Below are positions 18,934-26,102 of a stretch of DNA of 64,000 bases, piece after piece; positions within the stretch are counted from its first letter, which is position 1, and the number at the start of each line of letters is the position of its first letter. Made by a program: the position numbers and the translations under genes. The notes below the pieces were generated by a model. That model saw only the letters and a program-made list of their open reading frames with translations, did not search any database and had not been told where the DNA came from. Source of the stretch: an uncultured Acidobacteriia bacterium (lineage in GTDB: Bacteria > Acidobacteriota > Terriglobia > Bryobacterales > Bryobacteraceae); contig CAINNJ010000046.1 of NCBI GenBank assembly GCA_903851195.1, forward strand, positions 124,001-188,000, written 5' to 3'.

Positions 18934-20033
18934 GAATCCTGCTGTTCGCGACCGTGTGCCTGGGTTTACCTGGGCAGAGCTTATTGGCGCAGAGTTTACC
19001 GGCACGGAGTCCGCTGGCCGGCGTGCGGCACGAGTTCGTCATCCGGGAGTTTCGCACCGAGAGCGGCGTCACGCTGCCGAACGCGCGGGTGGTGTACGGA
19101 ACTTACGGAAAGCTGAATGCAGCGAAGAGCAACGCCGTGCTGCTGCCGTCGCATTACATGGCGAATTTTCACGGCTATGAATGGCTGATGGGGCCGGACA
19201 AGGCGCTGAATCCGGCGGACCTTTTTCTGGTGACCAGCGAGTTGTTCGGAAACGGCAGTTCGTCTTCGCCCAGCAATACGCCGGAACCGTTTCACGGGCC
19301 GCGTTTTCCCGTGACCACCATCCGGGACAACGTGGAGGCCGTGCACCGGCTGCTGACGGAAGAACTGGGAATTCAGCACCTGCGCGCGGTGATCGGGTTT
19401 TCCATGGGGGCGCAACAGGCGTTCCAATGGGCGGTGAGTTATCCGGATTTCGCGGACCGCATTGTCGCCACATCGGGCACCGCGAAGACGTATCCGCATG
19501 GCGTGGTGCGCCTCGAAGGGCAGATCGCGGCGCTCACCGCCGACGTGGCTTTCGAGGGCGGCGATTATAAGTCGCCACCCGTGAAAGGTCTGGAGGCGTT
19601 CGGCATGGTGTGGGCCGGATGGCTTTACTCGCAGGAGTGGTGGCGCCGGGAGCTTTGGAAGCAGAGCGCGCCGGCGGGTACGACCTTTGAGCAGTATTCG
19701 GGGCGGTTCAAAAAGCGGTTCAGCGCGGATGCCAACGATTACATTCTGCAGGCGCGGACCTGGGAAAAGCACGATATCGGGACCACGCCCGGCTTCGGCG
19801 GCGATACAGAGCGCGCGCTGCGATCCATTAAAGTGCCGTTTTTGTATATGCCGTCGGAAACCGATCTGTATTTTCCGGTGGGCGACGCGCGTTACGAAGC
19901 GCCGTTTATTCCGCATGGCACGCTGCTGCCGATTCCGTCTTTGTGGGGACACACGGCGGGCGCGGCGAGCAATCCGGCCGATGCGAAGTTTCTGAACGAA
20001 AATATCGCGCGGTTTTTAGCGGAAAGCCGGTAA
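18930..20033 (+). CDS. Exported homoserine O-acetyltransferase-like alpha/beta hydrolase
   Basis: 367 residues with the MetX-like alpha/beta-hydrolase fold: LPSHYMANFHGYEWL, the nucleophile elbow GFSMGAQQAFQWA, the acid near PSETDLYFP and the final His in LWGHTAGA. Cytoplasmic MetX acetylates homoserine in methionine synthesis, but this protein has a signal peptide (1-20) and lacks the strict MetX GGPNGSTGP motif (it has GNGSSSSPSN), so it is probably a periplasmic hydrolase or acyltransferase of other function. A 15-bp tandem repeat lies at the signal-peptide junction. The NmrA-like gene starts on the base after its stop. Confidence 0.8.
   Translation: MRILLFATVCLGLPGQSLLAQSLPARSPLAGVRHEFVIREFRTESGVTLPNARVVYGTYGKLNAAKSNAVLLPSHYMANFHGYEWLMGPDKALNPADLFLVTSELFGNGSSSSPSNTPEPFHGPRFPVTTIRDNVEAVHRLLTEELGIQHLRAVIGFSMGAQQAFQWAVSYPDFADRIVATSGTAKTYPHGVVRLEGQIAALTADVAFEGGDYKSPPVKGLEAFGMVWAGWLYSQEWWRRELWKQSAPAGTTFEQYSGRFKKRFSADANDYILQARTWEKHDIGTTPGFGGDTERALRSIKVPFLYMPSETDLYFPVGDARYEAPFIPHGTLLPIPSLWGHTAGAASNPADAKFLNENIARFLAESR
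18972..19016. repeat. Imperfect 15-bp tandem repeat (three units) at a signal-peptide junction
   Basis: Units at 18972, 18987 and 19002 encode QSLLA, QSLPA and RSPLA in frame in the MetX-like gene. The repeat sits exactly where the signal peptide would be cleaved. Confidence 0.75.
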
Positions 20034-20879
20034 ATGCCGGGGCGCGTTCTGGTTATCGGCGCGAGCGGGCCGGTGGGCAGGCAGGTGGTCTCGCAATTGG
20101 TTTCGGCGGGTGCTGACGTGCGGGCGCTCAGTCGCGATCCGGAGGCGGCCGGCATTCCGGGCGGGGTCCGTGGGGATCTCACGCAGCCGGAAACTCTGGA
20201 CGCCGCTCTCGCCGGCGTGGAGGCGGTCTTCCTGGTGTGGACCGCGCCGGCAACCGCCGTTCCCGCGGCGCTGGCCCGGATCGCGAAACACACGCCGCGC
20301 ATCGTCTTTCTTTCGTCGCCCTACCAGAATCCGCACCCGCTGTTTCAGGGCGCGCAGCCGAACGCCATGTCGGCGATGCATGCGGAGATCGAGCGGCACA
20401 TACGGGCTTCAGGCATGGAGTGGACCTTCCTGCGGCCTGGCATGTTCGCGTCCAATGCGGCACCGTGGTGGGCGGCGCAGATTCGCGCGGGCGACGTGGT
20501 TCGCTGGCCTTACGCGGATGTGCCCACGGCGCCGATCGACGTGGCCGACATCGCGGCAGTGGCGGTACGGGCCTTGTGCGACGAAGGTCATTCCGGCGCG
20601 GAGTATGTCCTCACGGGCCGGGAATCGCTGAGCCAGCGTGCGCAGATCGAAATCATCGGCGAGGTGCTGGGGCGGCCGCTGCGATGTGAAGAGATCACTC
20701 CCGAAGCGTGGATCGAAGTCGGCCTGATGCCGCCGCCGATCGGGAGGATGCTGCTGGCGGCGTGGTCCGCGGCGCGGGGGCAACCGGCGTTGGTGACCTC
20801 CACTGTGCAGGACCTTACCGGGCGGCCGCAGCGCACGTTTCGCGACTGGGCCGCCGCGCACGCCGCGGCGTTCCGCTAA
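20034..20879 (+). CDS. NmrA-like NAD(P)-binding oxidoreductase
   Basis: 281 residues with an N-terminal Rossmann motif VLVIGASGPVGRQVV and the atypical short-chain dehydrogenase layout of the NmrA/azoreductase group (VFLSSPYQNPHP, TFLRPGMFASN, VDVADIAAVAV-type PIDVADIAAVAV). It lacks the YxxxK catalytic pair in the classical place, as usual for the group. Role: NAD(P)-dependent reductase or redox sensor. Its TAA overlaps the convergent SGNH gene stop by 4 bases. Confidence 0.85.
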   Translation: MPGRVLVIGASGPVGRQVVSQLVSAGADVRALSRDPEAAGIPGGVRGDLTQPETLDAALAGVEAVFLVWTAPATAVPAALARIAKHTPRIVFLSSPYQNPHPLFQGAQPNAMSAMHAEIERHIRASGMEWTFLRPGMFASNAAPWWAAQIRAGDVVRWPYADVPTAPIDVADIAAVAVRALCDEGHSGAEYVLTGRESLSQRAQIEIIGEVLGRPLRCEEITPEAWIEVGLMPPPIGRMLLAAWSAARGQPALVTSTVQDLTGRPQRTFRDWAAAHAAAFR

Positions 20880-22168
20880 TCGAAAAGCGCCATCAGAGCG
20901 TCGGCGAATAGGGTCATCCCGCGGGCGTTCGGATGGTTGATGGCGTTCACGAGCAGCGTGCTGTAGGGAATGCCCTGACGCCAGAGCCGGCCCCAGCGAA
21001 GCGAAGCATCCGCAAGCGCGACATCGTGCCGGGCCGCGAATTCCCGCAGCCCCGCCACGTAAGGCCGGGGATCCTCATCGATATCCCGTTCGCGGGTCAG
21101 ATTCATCCAGTCCGGGCGGACATAATGCGGCGTCAAAATCATCCATTCCGCGCCGATTTCCCGGAAATCCGCCAGCAGTTTCGAATAACGCTCCTCCACC
21201 TGCGCGGGCTGCAGATTCGCGTCGTTGACGAACTCCGAGATGATCAGGTCGGGCTTCATGGCCAGCACGGTTTCACGATAATTGTGCGGACTGCCGGGCG
21301 GCTCGGCCAGATAAGTCGCGGTGTTGCGCCCGCCCCAGGCCTGCGTCAGCAGTTCGATGCGGGCTTTCGGAAAACGCCGGCGCAGGCGCGCGACGAACTG
21401 TTCCTGCCAGCGCTGGGTGGATTGGTCGGTGAGGTACGCGCCGTCCGTCACGCTGTCGCCCCAGGCGAGAATTCGCAGCGTTTCCCCGGCATTCAGTTTC
21501 CGCGCCAGGCGCGTCACCGTCGCGCTCGGCGCGGACTTCGCCGGTTCCGGATAAGACGTTTCCAGAACGGGGAACAGATGTTCCGGTGCAAGCCTCGCCA
21601 CTGGCCCCGGCAAATAGATATTTCCGAGCAACCGCTCGCCGTCATGGAGAGCAGGCGCGGCGGGTGCCGCGGCGCGGGGCTCGCCCTGGCGCACCACGAT
21701 TTTGTTATCCGCCGTGAGCACCACCGAATCGAGCCGCATGGGCGAGTACCGGTAACTCGCGAAGACCGGCTGTTCGGGCTGGATCGAACTCCCGGCGAGG
21801 CGTCCGAAAGTGCCCCAGTTCGGATCGAGTTCGTAATCCGTGCCCGGTGTAAACACCGGCGAATCCGCCTGGGAACCGCCTCGCAGCGTGAAACTGCCGG
21901 GCTCGAGCAGATGTGGACTGGTGGTTTCCTGCGCTTTCACGCCGTTCAGTTGCGCGCCTCGGACCCAGCCGCCTGCTTTCGGATTAAAGACCGGAATTGC
22001 GGTGTATTTTTCGGCCTTCACCTGGATCGCCACGGGCGGCGCAATGTGCAGCGTCTGGCCGGTAACCGTAACCTCCCAGTCTCCGGAAATCGTGAACGCC
22101 GGCGGTTGTGCCGGGGCGGCGGCGGCGAGAACGGCAAGCAGGACGGGCAGGCCCGCGCGGGGAAACAT
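20876..22168 (-). CDS. Secreted two-domain SGNH/GDSL hydrolase
   Basis: 430 residues: signal peptide (1-20), an N-terminal beta domain (about 22-215), then the SGNH fold. Block I is LAWGDSVTDGAYL, block II/III AWGGRN and EFVNDANLQ; the final block reads NAINHPNARGM, with the catalytic His but not the Asp normally three residues before it. Probably an esterase for carbohydrate or other esters in the periplasm. The ATG at 22168 lies 6 bases after a -10-like TACACT on the minus strand, so the message may be leaderless. Divergent from the DinB-like gene (32-base gap). Confidence 0.85.
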   Translation of the reverse strand: MFPRAGLPVLLAVLAAAAPAQPPAFTISGDWEVTVTGQTLHIAPPVAIQVKAEKYTAIPVFNPKAGGWVRGAQLNGVKAQETTSPHLLEPGSFTLRGGSQADSPVFTPGTDYELDPNWGTFGRLAGSSIQPEQPVFASYRYSPMRLDSVVLTADNKIVVRQGEPRAAAPAAPALHDGERLLGNIYLPGPVARLAPEHLFPVLETSYPEPAKSAPSATVTRLARKLNAGETLRILAWGDSVTDGAYLTDQSTQRWQEQFVARLRRRFPKARIELLTQAWGGRNTATYLAEPPGSPHNYRETVLAMKPDLIISEFVNDANLQPAQVEERYSKLLADFREIGAEWMILTPHYVRPDWMNLTRERDIDEDPRPYVAGLREFAARHDVALADASLRWGRLWRQGIPYSTLLVNAINHPNARGMTLFADALMALFD

Positions 22169-22194
22169 GTCAAAAGTGTATTCCAGGCGATAAT
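22167..22194 (+). promoter_or_regulatory. Promoter of the DinB-like gene; overlapping divergent -10 for the SGNH gene
   Basis: Plus strand: -35-like ATGTCA (22167-22172), 16-base spacer, -10 GATAAT (22189-22194), then exactly 6 bases to ATG 22201. Minus strand: -10-like TACACT (22180-22175), 6 bases, ATG 22168. Both starts look leaderless. Confidence 0.55.
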
Positions 22195-22200
22195 CCTCTT

Positions 22201-22737
22201 ATGCTGATCTCCCGATTTACCGCAACCGCGGCCCTGTTTGTGTTCGCCGCCGCATCCGCCATGGCCCAGTCCGGCGCCGCTCCTTCGGCCAGCCCGCTGA
22301 TCGCCAGTTCCCAGATTCTTTTTAACAACGCGAAGAACGACGTCATGAAGTCCGTGGACAAGATTCCGAACGACCTGTGGGACTGGCGTCCGACGCCGAA
22401 AGTTCGTACGTTCGCCGAACTCTTCGCGCACATCGCCGACGGCCAGTATGAGTTCTGCGGCGCGGCGGTCGAAGGCAAGCCGCTCGACAAGGGCATCGAA
22501 AAGACCGCTAAGACAAAGGCGGAAATCGTGGCCGCGCTGAATAAGGGCTTCGAATATTGCGAAGCGGGTTATAAGGGCCTGACCAACGCCTCGGCGGTTG
22601 AGATGGTGACGTTCGGCCGTCCCATGACGCGCATTGCCGTGATGGATTTCAATGCCGCGCACACCATGGAGCACTACGGCAACCTGGTGACTTACATGCG
22701 GCTCAAGGACATCGTTCCGCCCACCAGCAAACAGTAA
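22201..22737 (+). CDS. DinB-like four-helix protein, exported
   Basis: 178 residues: signal peptide (1-22, ending SAMAQ), then a DinB/YfiT-type four-helix bundle (PNDLWDWRPTPKVRTFAELFAHIADGQ; AHTMEHYGNLVTYMRLKDIVPP). The metal-binding His pattern of the fold is partly visible (H in AHIADG and HTMEHYG). Cytoplasmic relatives are thiol-dependent transferases; this exported one is of unknown function. ATG 22201 is chosen because of the signal peptide and because the -10 hexamer ends 6 bases before it. Confidence 0.8.
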   Translation: MLISRFTATAALFVFAAASAMAQSGAAPSASPLIASSQILFNNAKNDVMKSVDKIPNDLWDWRPTPKVRTFAELFAHIADGQYEFCGAAVEGKPLDKGIEKTAKTKAEIVAALNKGFEYCEAGYKGLTNASAVEMVTFGRPMTRIAVMDFNAAHTMEHYGNLVTYMRLKDIVPPTSKQ

Positions 22738-22748
22738 TTTTCCGCCTT

Positions 22749-22788
22749 GCGGGGTCGGGGTCTCTCCCGATCCCGCGATGTTATTTTT
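22749..22788 (+). terminator. Intrinsic terminator after the DinB-like gene
   Basis: An 11-bp stem with one G.U wobble (22749-22759 with 22766-22776; GCGGGGTCGGG / CCCGATCCCGC), 6-base loop, followed by TTATTTTTG. It begins 11 bases after the stop and also lies at the end of the convergent isomerase gene. Confidence 0.75.
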
Positions 22789-22789
22789 G

Positions 22790-23707
22790 TCAGACCTGTT
22801 TCACCACTTCGAGCAGCGCCGTCAGCGACTTCCTGGTGGCCGCCGCTTTGCCGTCCGGGTGTTTGGCATGCGTTTCCAGCGTGAAATTTTCTTTGTAGCC
22901 GGTCTTGAGCAGCGCGCGGATCTGGTGCAGATTATCGAAGGTGCCTTCGCCGACGAACGTCCAGTCCACTTTGCCGTCCGGGCCTTTCTTCCAGTCGCGC
23001 AGATGCACGTGGAAGATGCGGTGCGGGTCGAGCTTGCCGAACCCTTCGGGATAAGAGTTTTCCCCCGCCATGCCGGCGTTGTTCGGATCCCAGGTAAGTC
23101 CGAAGTTGTCTTCTTTGACGTTGGCGAGCAGCCTGGCGGAATCGGCGCCGGTGGCAAAATAACTGCCCACCAGGTTTTCCACCGCGAGCCGCATATGGCG
23201 CTTTTTCGCGCGCCGGGCCGCTTCGGTCTCCAGTTCATAGACGCGAGCCAGAGTTTTCTCCGAGGCGGTCTCACCCGGCTTCATCAGGAATCCGAAGATG
23301 CGGAGTTTGTCCGTGCCCAGAATCTCCGCGCGATCGAACGCGTCGTTCAATAACTTCCATTCCGAATCGAGCGCGGCATCACTCTCCGGTAATGTCCCGC
23401 GGAAAAACGGCGTGCCGAGAATCGAAGTCCGGATCTTCTGCGCGTCAAGCAGAGCGCGGGCTTCTTTGATCTTTTCCAGTGGTTGGGACGTGTTGTATTT
23501 GCCCCAAACATTACGGATTTCCGCATAACCGACACCGAAGTCACGCAGGAACTTCGCCGCCACCGCGACATCCTCATCGATTTCATCGCTGGTGACGCCG
23601 AGGCGTACCTGCTCCAGTGTCGCGCCGTCGAGCGCACCTTCCAGTAAGAAGGGCGCGGCCCCGAGCAGGCTGAGAAATCCGCGGCGTCCCGTCGTGGAAT
23701 CGCTCAT
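22790..23707 (-). CDS. Sugar phosphate isomerase/epimerase-like TIM-barrel protein, exported
   Basis: 305 residues. Leader MSDSTTGRRGFLSLLG is Tat-like. The rest matches the xylose isomerase-like TIM-barrel family: LTWDPNNAGMAGE, IFHVHLRDWKK and a terminal Glu in FTLETHAKHPDG supply the metal-binding Asp/His/Glu set. Such proteins isomerise or epimerise sugars or related hydroxy-ketones; the substrate is not predictable. Many genes in this window carry similar leaders, pointing to a rich periplasmic carbohydrate metabolism. Confidence 0.85.
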   Translation of the reverse strand: MSDSTTGRRGFLSLLGAAPFLLEGALDGATLEQVRLGVTSDEIDEDVAVAAKFLRDFGVGYAEIRNVWGKYNTSQPLEKIKEARALLDAQKIRTSILGTPFFRGTLPESDAALDSEWKLLNDAFDRAEILGTDKLRIFGFLMKPGETASEKTLARVYELETEAARRAKKRHMRLAVENLVGSYFATGADSARLLANVKEDNFGLTWDPNNAGMAGENSYPEGFGKLDPHRIFHVHLRDWKKGPDGKVDWTFVGEGTFDNLHQIRALLKTGYKENFTLETHAKHPDGKAAATRKSLTALLEVVKQV

Positions 23708-23784
23708 GAACGCACTACCGGCTTCAATTCCACGGAAACCAGACAGAGGAAGAGGAGTTCGCGCATGTGAGGATTGTACATGAG

Positions 23785-24681
23785 ATGAACGCGAATCAGG
23801 TCATTCTGATCACCGGAGCCAGCACCGGTTTTGGGCGCGAAGCCGCCGAAACTCTGGCGCGCCGCGGTTACACCGTCTTCGCCACCATGCGCGACCCGGC
23901 CGGGCGCAACGCCTCTCACAGCGAAGCCCTGCGGAGAGCCGCGGCGCAGGAGCAATGGGCACTGCACGTTGTGGAGATGGATGTGACGCAGGATGCCTCC
24001 GTCGACCAGTGCGTGCGGCAGGTGCTGGCGCAGGCTGGGCACATCAATGTCGTGATCAACAATGCGGGCATCGGCGCCATCGGCGTAACCGAAGCCTACA
24101 CAGTCGAGCAGTTCCAGGGGCTTTTCGACGTGAATGTCTTTGGCGTGGTGCGCGTGAATCGCGCCGTGCTGCCCGCCATGCGCGCGCAACGCAGCGGGCT
24201 GCTGATCCACGTGAGTTCCGGCGCGGGCCGGATTGCAATCCCCTACATGGCGGCTTACTGCGCGAGTAAGTTCGCGCTGGAAGCGATCGCGGACGCCTGC
24301 CGGTTTGAACTCAGTCCGTTTGGCGTCGATTCCGTGATCGTGGAACCGGGCGCGCACAAGACGCCGATACTGGAAAAATTCATCCAACCCGACGATGCCG
24401 GACGCGTGGCCGATTATGGCGAAGCGCAATATGCGGGACGCATTCGGCAGCGCTTCGACGACGTGGCAGCATCGCCTGACGCGCCCGGGCCCGAACTGGT
24501 TGTCGATGCGTTCGTGCAACTCATCGAAATGCCGGCGGGCACGCGCCCTTTCCGGACGGTGCCCACCGCGGGACTGCAGCCGGTCCTCGAGCAGTACAAC
24601 GCGATGGCGCTGCAGATCCGGGAGAACACGGCGCAGCGATATAACGTGGGCGAACTGCTGGTCCTGCGAACGAGCGATTAA
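23785..24681 (+). CDS. Short-chain dehydrogenase/reductase
   Basis: 298 residues from ATG 23785 (GTG 23767 also in frame). Classical SDR: cofactor motif ITGASTGFGREAA near the N-terminus, NNAGIG, a catalytic Ser in VSSGAGR and YCASK (Tyr and Lys in YxxxK). NAD(P)-dependent oxidation or reduction of an alcohol or ketone; substrate unknown. Cytoplasmic. It ends in a 4-base overlap with the convergent SGNH gene. Confidence 0.92.
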   Translation: MNANQVILITGASTGFGREAAETLARRGYTVFATMRDPAGRNASHSEALRRAAAQEQWALHVVEMDVTQDASVDQCVRQVLAQAGHINVVINNAGIGAIGVTEAYTVEQFQGLFDVNVFGVVRVNRAVLPAMRAQRSGLLIHVSSGAGRIAIPYMAAYCASKFALEAIADACRFELSPFGVDSVIVEPGAHKTPILEKFIQPDDAGRVADYGEAQYAGRIRQRFDDVAASPDAPGPELVVDAFVQLIEMPAGTRPFRTVPTAGLQPVLEQYNAMALQIRENTAQRYNVGELLVLRTSD

Positions 24682-25418
24682 TTTCCCAGAGCCTGCGCGA
24701 TGGCTTTCTCCGCCAGCGGGTTCATGATCTCGTAGCCTTTGCTGGTCGGATGCAGGCCGTCTTCAGTGAGTTCCGCGCGCAGGAAGCCTTTGGCGTCCAC
24801 CGTGGCCGAATAGTAATCCAGAAAGACCAGGTTATGGCTGGCCGCGTAGTCTTTAATCCAGCGGTTCAGCGCGACGATGCTCTCGGGCGGGCGTCCCGGG
24901 GTCATGGGAGGCTTGCCAGGGATGTCGCAGACCGGAGTCACGGCAGCCAGAATAACTTTGATGTTATTGGCCCTTGCCATATCCGACATCGCGGCGAGAT
25001 TGTTTTCGATGGTTTCGAGCGAAATCGGCCCCACATTTCCGCCAATGTCATTGGTGCCGCCGAAAATGATCACCGCTTTCGGCTTCAGCGCGATCACGTC
25101 CGGATAAAAGCGCAGCAGCATCTGCCCGGTCACCTGCCCGCTGATGCCCCGGTTCAGATAGGGTTTCCCGGGGAAAAAGGGACCGAAACGCTGAGCGTTG
25201 TGCAGATTGTCGGTGATCGAATCGCCCATCAGGACAACCCGCTGTTCGCCAGGCGCGGGCGGACGGACGGCGGCATTCTCGGCAGCATAGCGGCGCGTGT
25301 TGCCGAAATCGTTGATCAGCGCGGCGGCCTGGCGCAGCGCAGGCGGGAGGACTGTCGGGGCTGCAGGCGGCTGGGCTAATGCAGCCAGCGGCACGAACAG
25401 GAAGGGGGCAAATCGCAT
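24678..25418 (-). CDS. Secreted SGNH/GDSL esterase
   Basis: 246 residues: short signal peptide (about 1-16), then a complete SGNH set: VVLMGDSITDN (Ser), NRGISGQVTGQM (Gly), IIFGGTNDIGGN (Asn) and DGLHPTSKG (Asp and His). This resembles the platelet-activating-factor acetylhydrolase-like GDSL family, probably a periplasmic acyl esterase. The ATG has no ribosome site but a -10-like TAGAAT (complement of 25425-25430) lies exactly 6 bases upstream, so the mRNA may be leaderless. Confidence 0.92.
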   Translation of the reverse strand: MRFAPFLFVPLAALAQPPAAPTVLPPALRQAAALINDFGNTRRYAAENAAVRPPAPGEQRVVLMGDSITDNLHNAQRFGPFFPGKPYLNRGISGQVTGQMLLRFYPDVIALKPKAVIIFGGTNDIGGNVGPISLETIENNLAAMSDMARANNIKVILAAVTPVCDIPGKPPMTPGRPPESIVALNRWIKDYAASHNLVFLDYYSATVDAKGFLRAELTEDGLHPTSKGYEIMNPLAEKAIAQALGN

Positions 25419-25424
25419 GCGGCC

Positions 25425-25430
25425 ATTCTA
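25425..25430 (-). promoter_or_regulatory. -10-like hexamer 6 bases before the SGNH start
   Basis: TAGAAT on the minus strand (5 of 6 consensus), then GGCCGC, then ATG 25418. No convincing -35. Confidence 0.45.
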
Positions 25431-25487
25431 CACGCGGCCTGTTCTGTTTGGCCGGTTGGAAGCGAGCGTGCAAATCCCGCGAACAGT

Positions 25488-26027
25488 ATGCGATTTTTTC
25501 ATACCCTGGCCATCGCCGCACTTCTTCTACATACCGCCGTCGCTCAAACTCCCCCGAACGACCAGATTCCCATCAATTCTCCGTTCGTCGCCAGCCCGCC
25601 GCAAATTATCGGCGCCATGCTGCAACTGGCGGGCGTGAAGAACACCGATACCGTCTATGACCTCGGCTGTGGCGATGGCCGCATTGTGATCTTCGCCGCG
25701 AAACAGTACGGCGCCCGCGGCGTGGGTATCGATCTGAATCCCGTCCGCATCGACGAAGCCCGCGCCAACGCCAGGTCCGCAGGCGTCACTGATCGGGTCA
25801 GCTTTGAAGTAAACGATCTGTTCGACGCGGACATCAGCGGCGCGTCCGTGGTCGCGCTGTATCTCCTGCCGGAAGCCAATCTGAGGCTGCGTGAGCGGTT
25901 ACTCCGGGAATTGAAGCCTGGCACACGGGTGGTATCACACAGTTTCGCCATGGGCGACTGGAAGCCGGACCGGGAAGCACTTGTTGATGGCGATCGTATT
26001 TTTCTCTGGACCATTCCGCCGCGATAG
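25488..26027 (+). CDS. Exported class I SAM-dependent methyltransferase
   Basis: 179 residues. Residues 1-19 form a signal-like hydrophobic leader; the rest has the SAM-binding motif VYDLGCGDGRIVIFAA, then GVGIDLNPVRI and VSFEVNDLFDAD, which is the class I methyltransferase fold. Coupling of an export leader with a SAM-dependent enzyme is odd, since SAM is cytoplasmic; the leader may instead be a membrane anchor facing the cytoplasm. The target is unknown. Confidence 0.85.
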   Translation: MRFFHTLAIAALLLHTAVAQTPPNDQIPINSPFVASPPQIIGAMLQLAGVKNTDTVYDLGCGDGRIVIFAAKQYGARGVGIDLNPVRIDEARANARSAGVTDRVSFEVNDLFDADISGASVVALYLLPEANLRLRERLLRELKPGTRVVSHSFAMGDWKPDREALVDGDRIFLWTIPPR

Positions 26028-26056
26028 TTCACGCAGCCCTGGTTCACGCAGCAATA
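26027..26056. repeat. 15-bp tandem duplication after the methyltransferase stop
   Basis: GTTCACGCAGCCCTG (26027-26041) is followed directly by GTTCACGCAGCAATA and GTTC. A -35-like TTGACG follows at 26063. Confidence 0.8.
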
Positions 26057-26102
26057 GTTCTGTTGACGGAGACCCCCGAAAAATGATATCCATCATGGCC
26101 AG

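Noticed and set aside
18930-20033. Calling this gene metX
   Set aside because: It has a signal peptide and lacks the MetX GGPNGS motif; only the alpha/beta-hydrolase fold relationship is supported.
26063-26091. TTGACG-GATATC as the promoter of the TonB-dependent receptor
   Set aside because: The -35 is good but the -10 is poor at any allowed spacing; kept only as a weak note.
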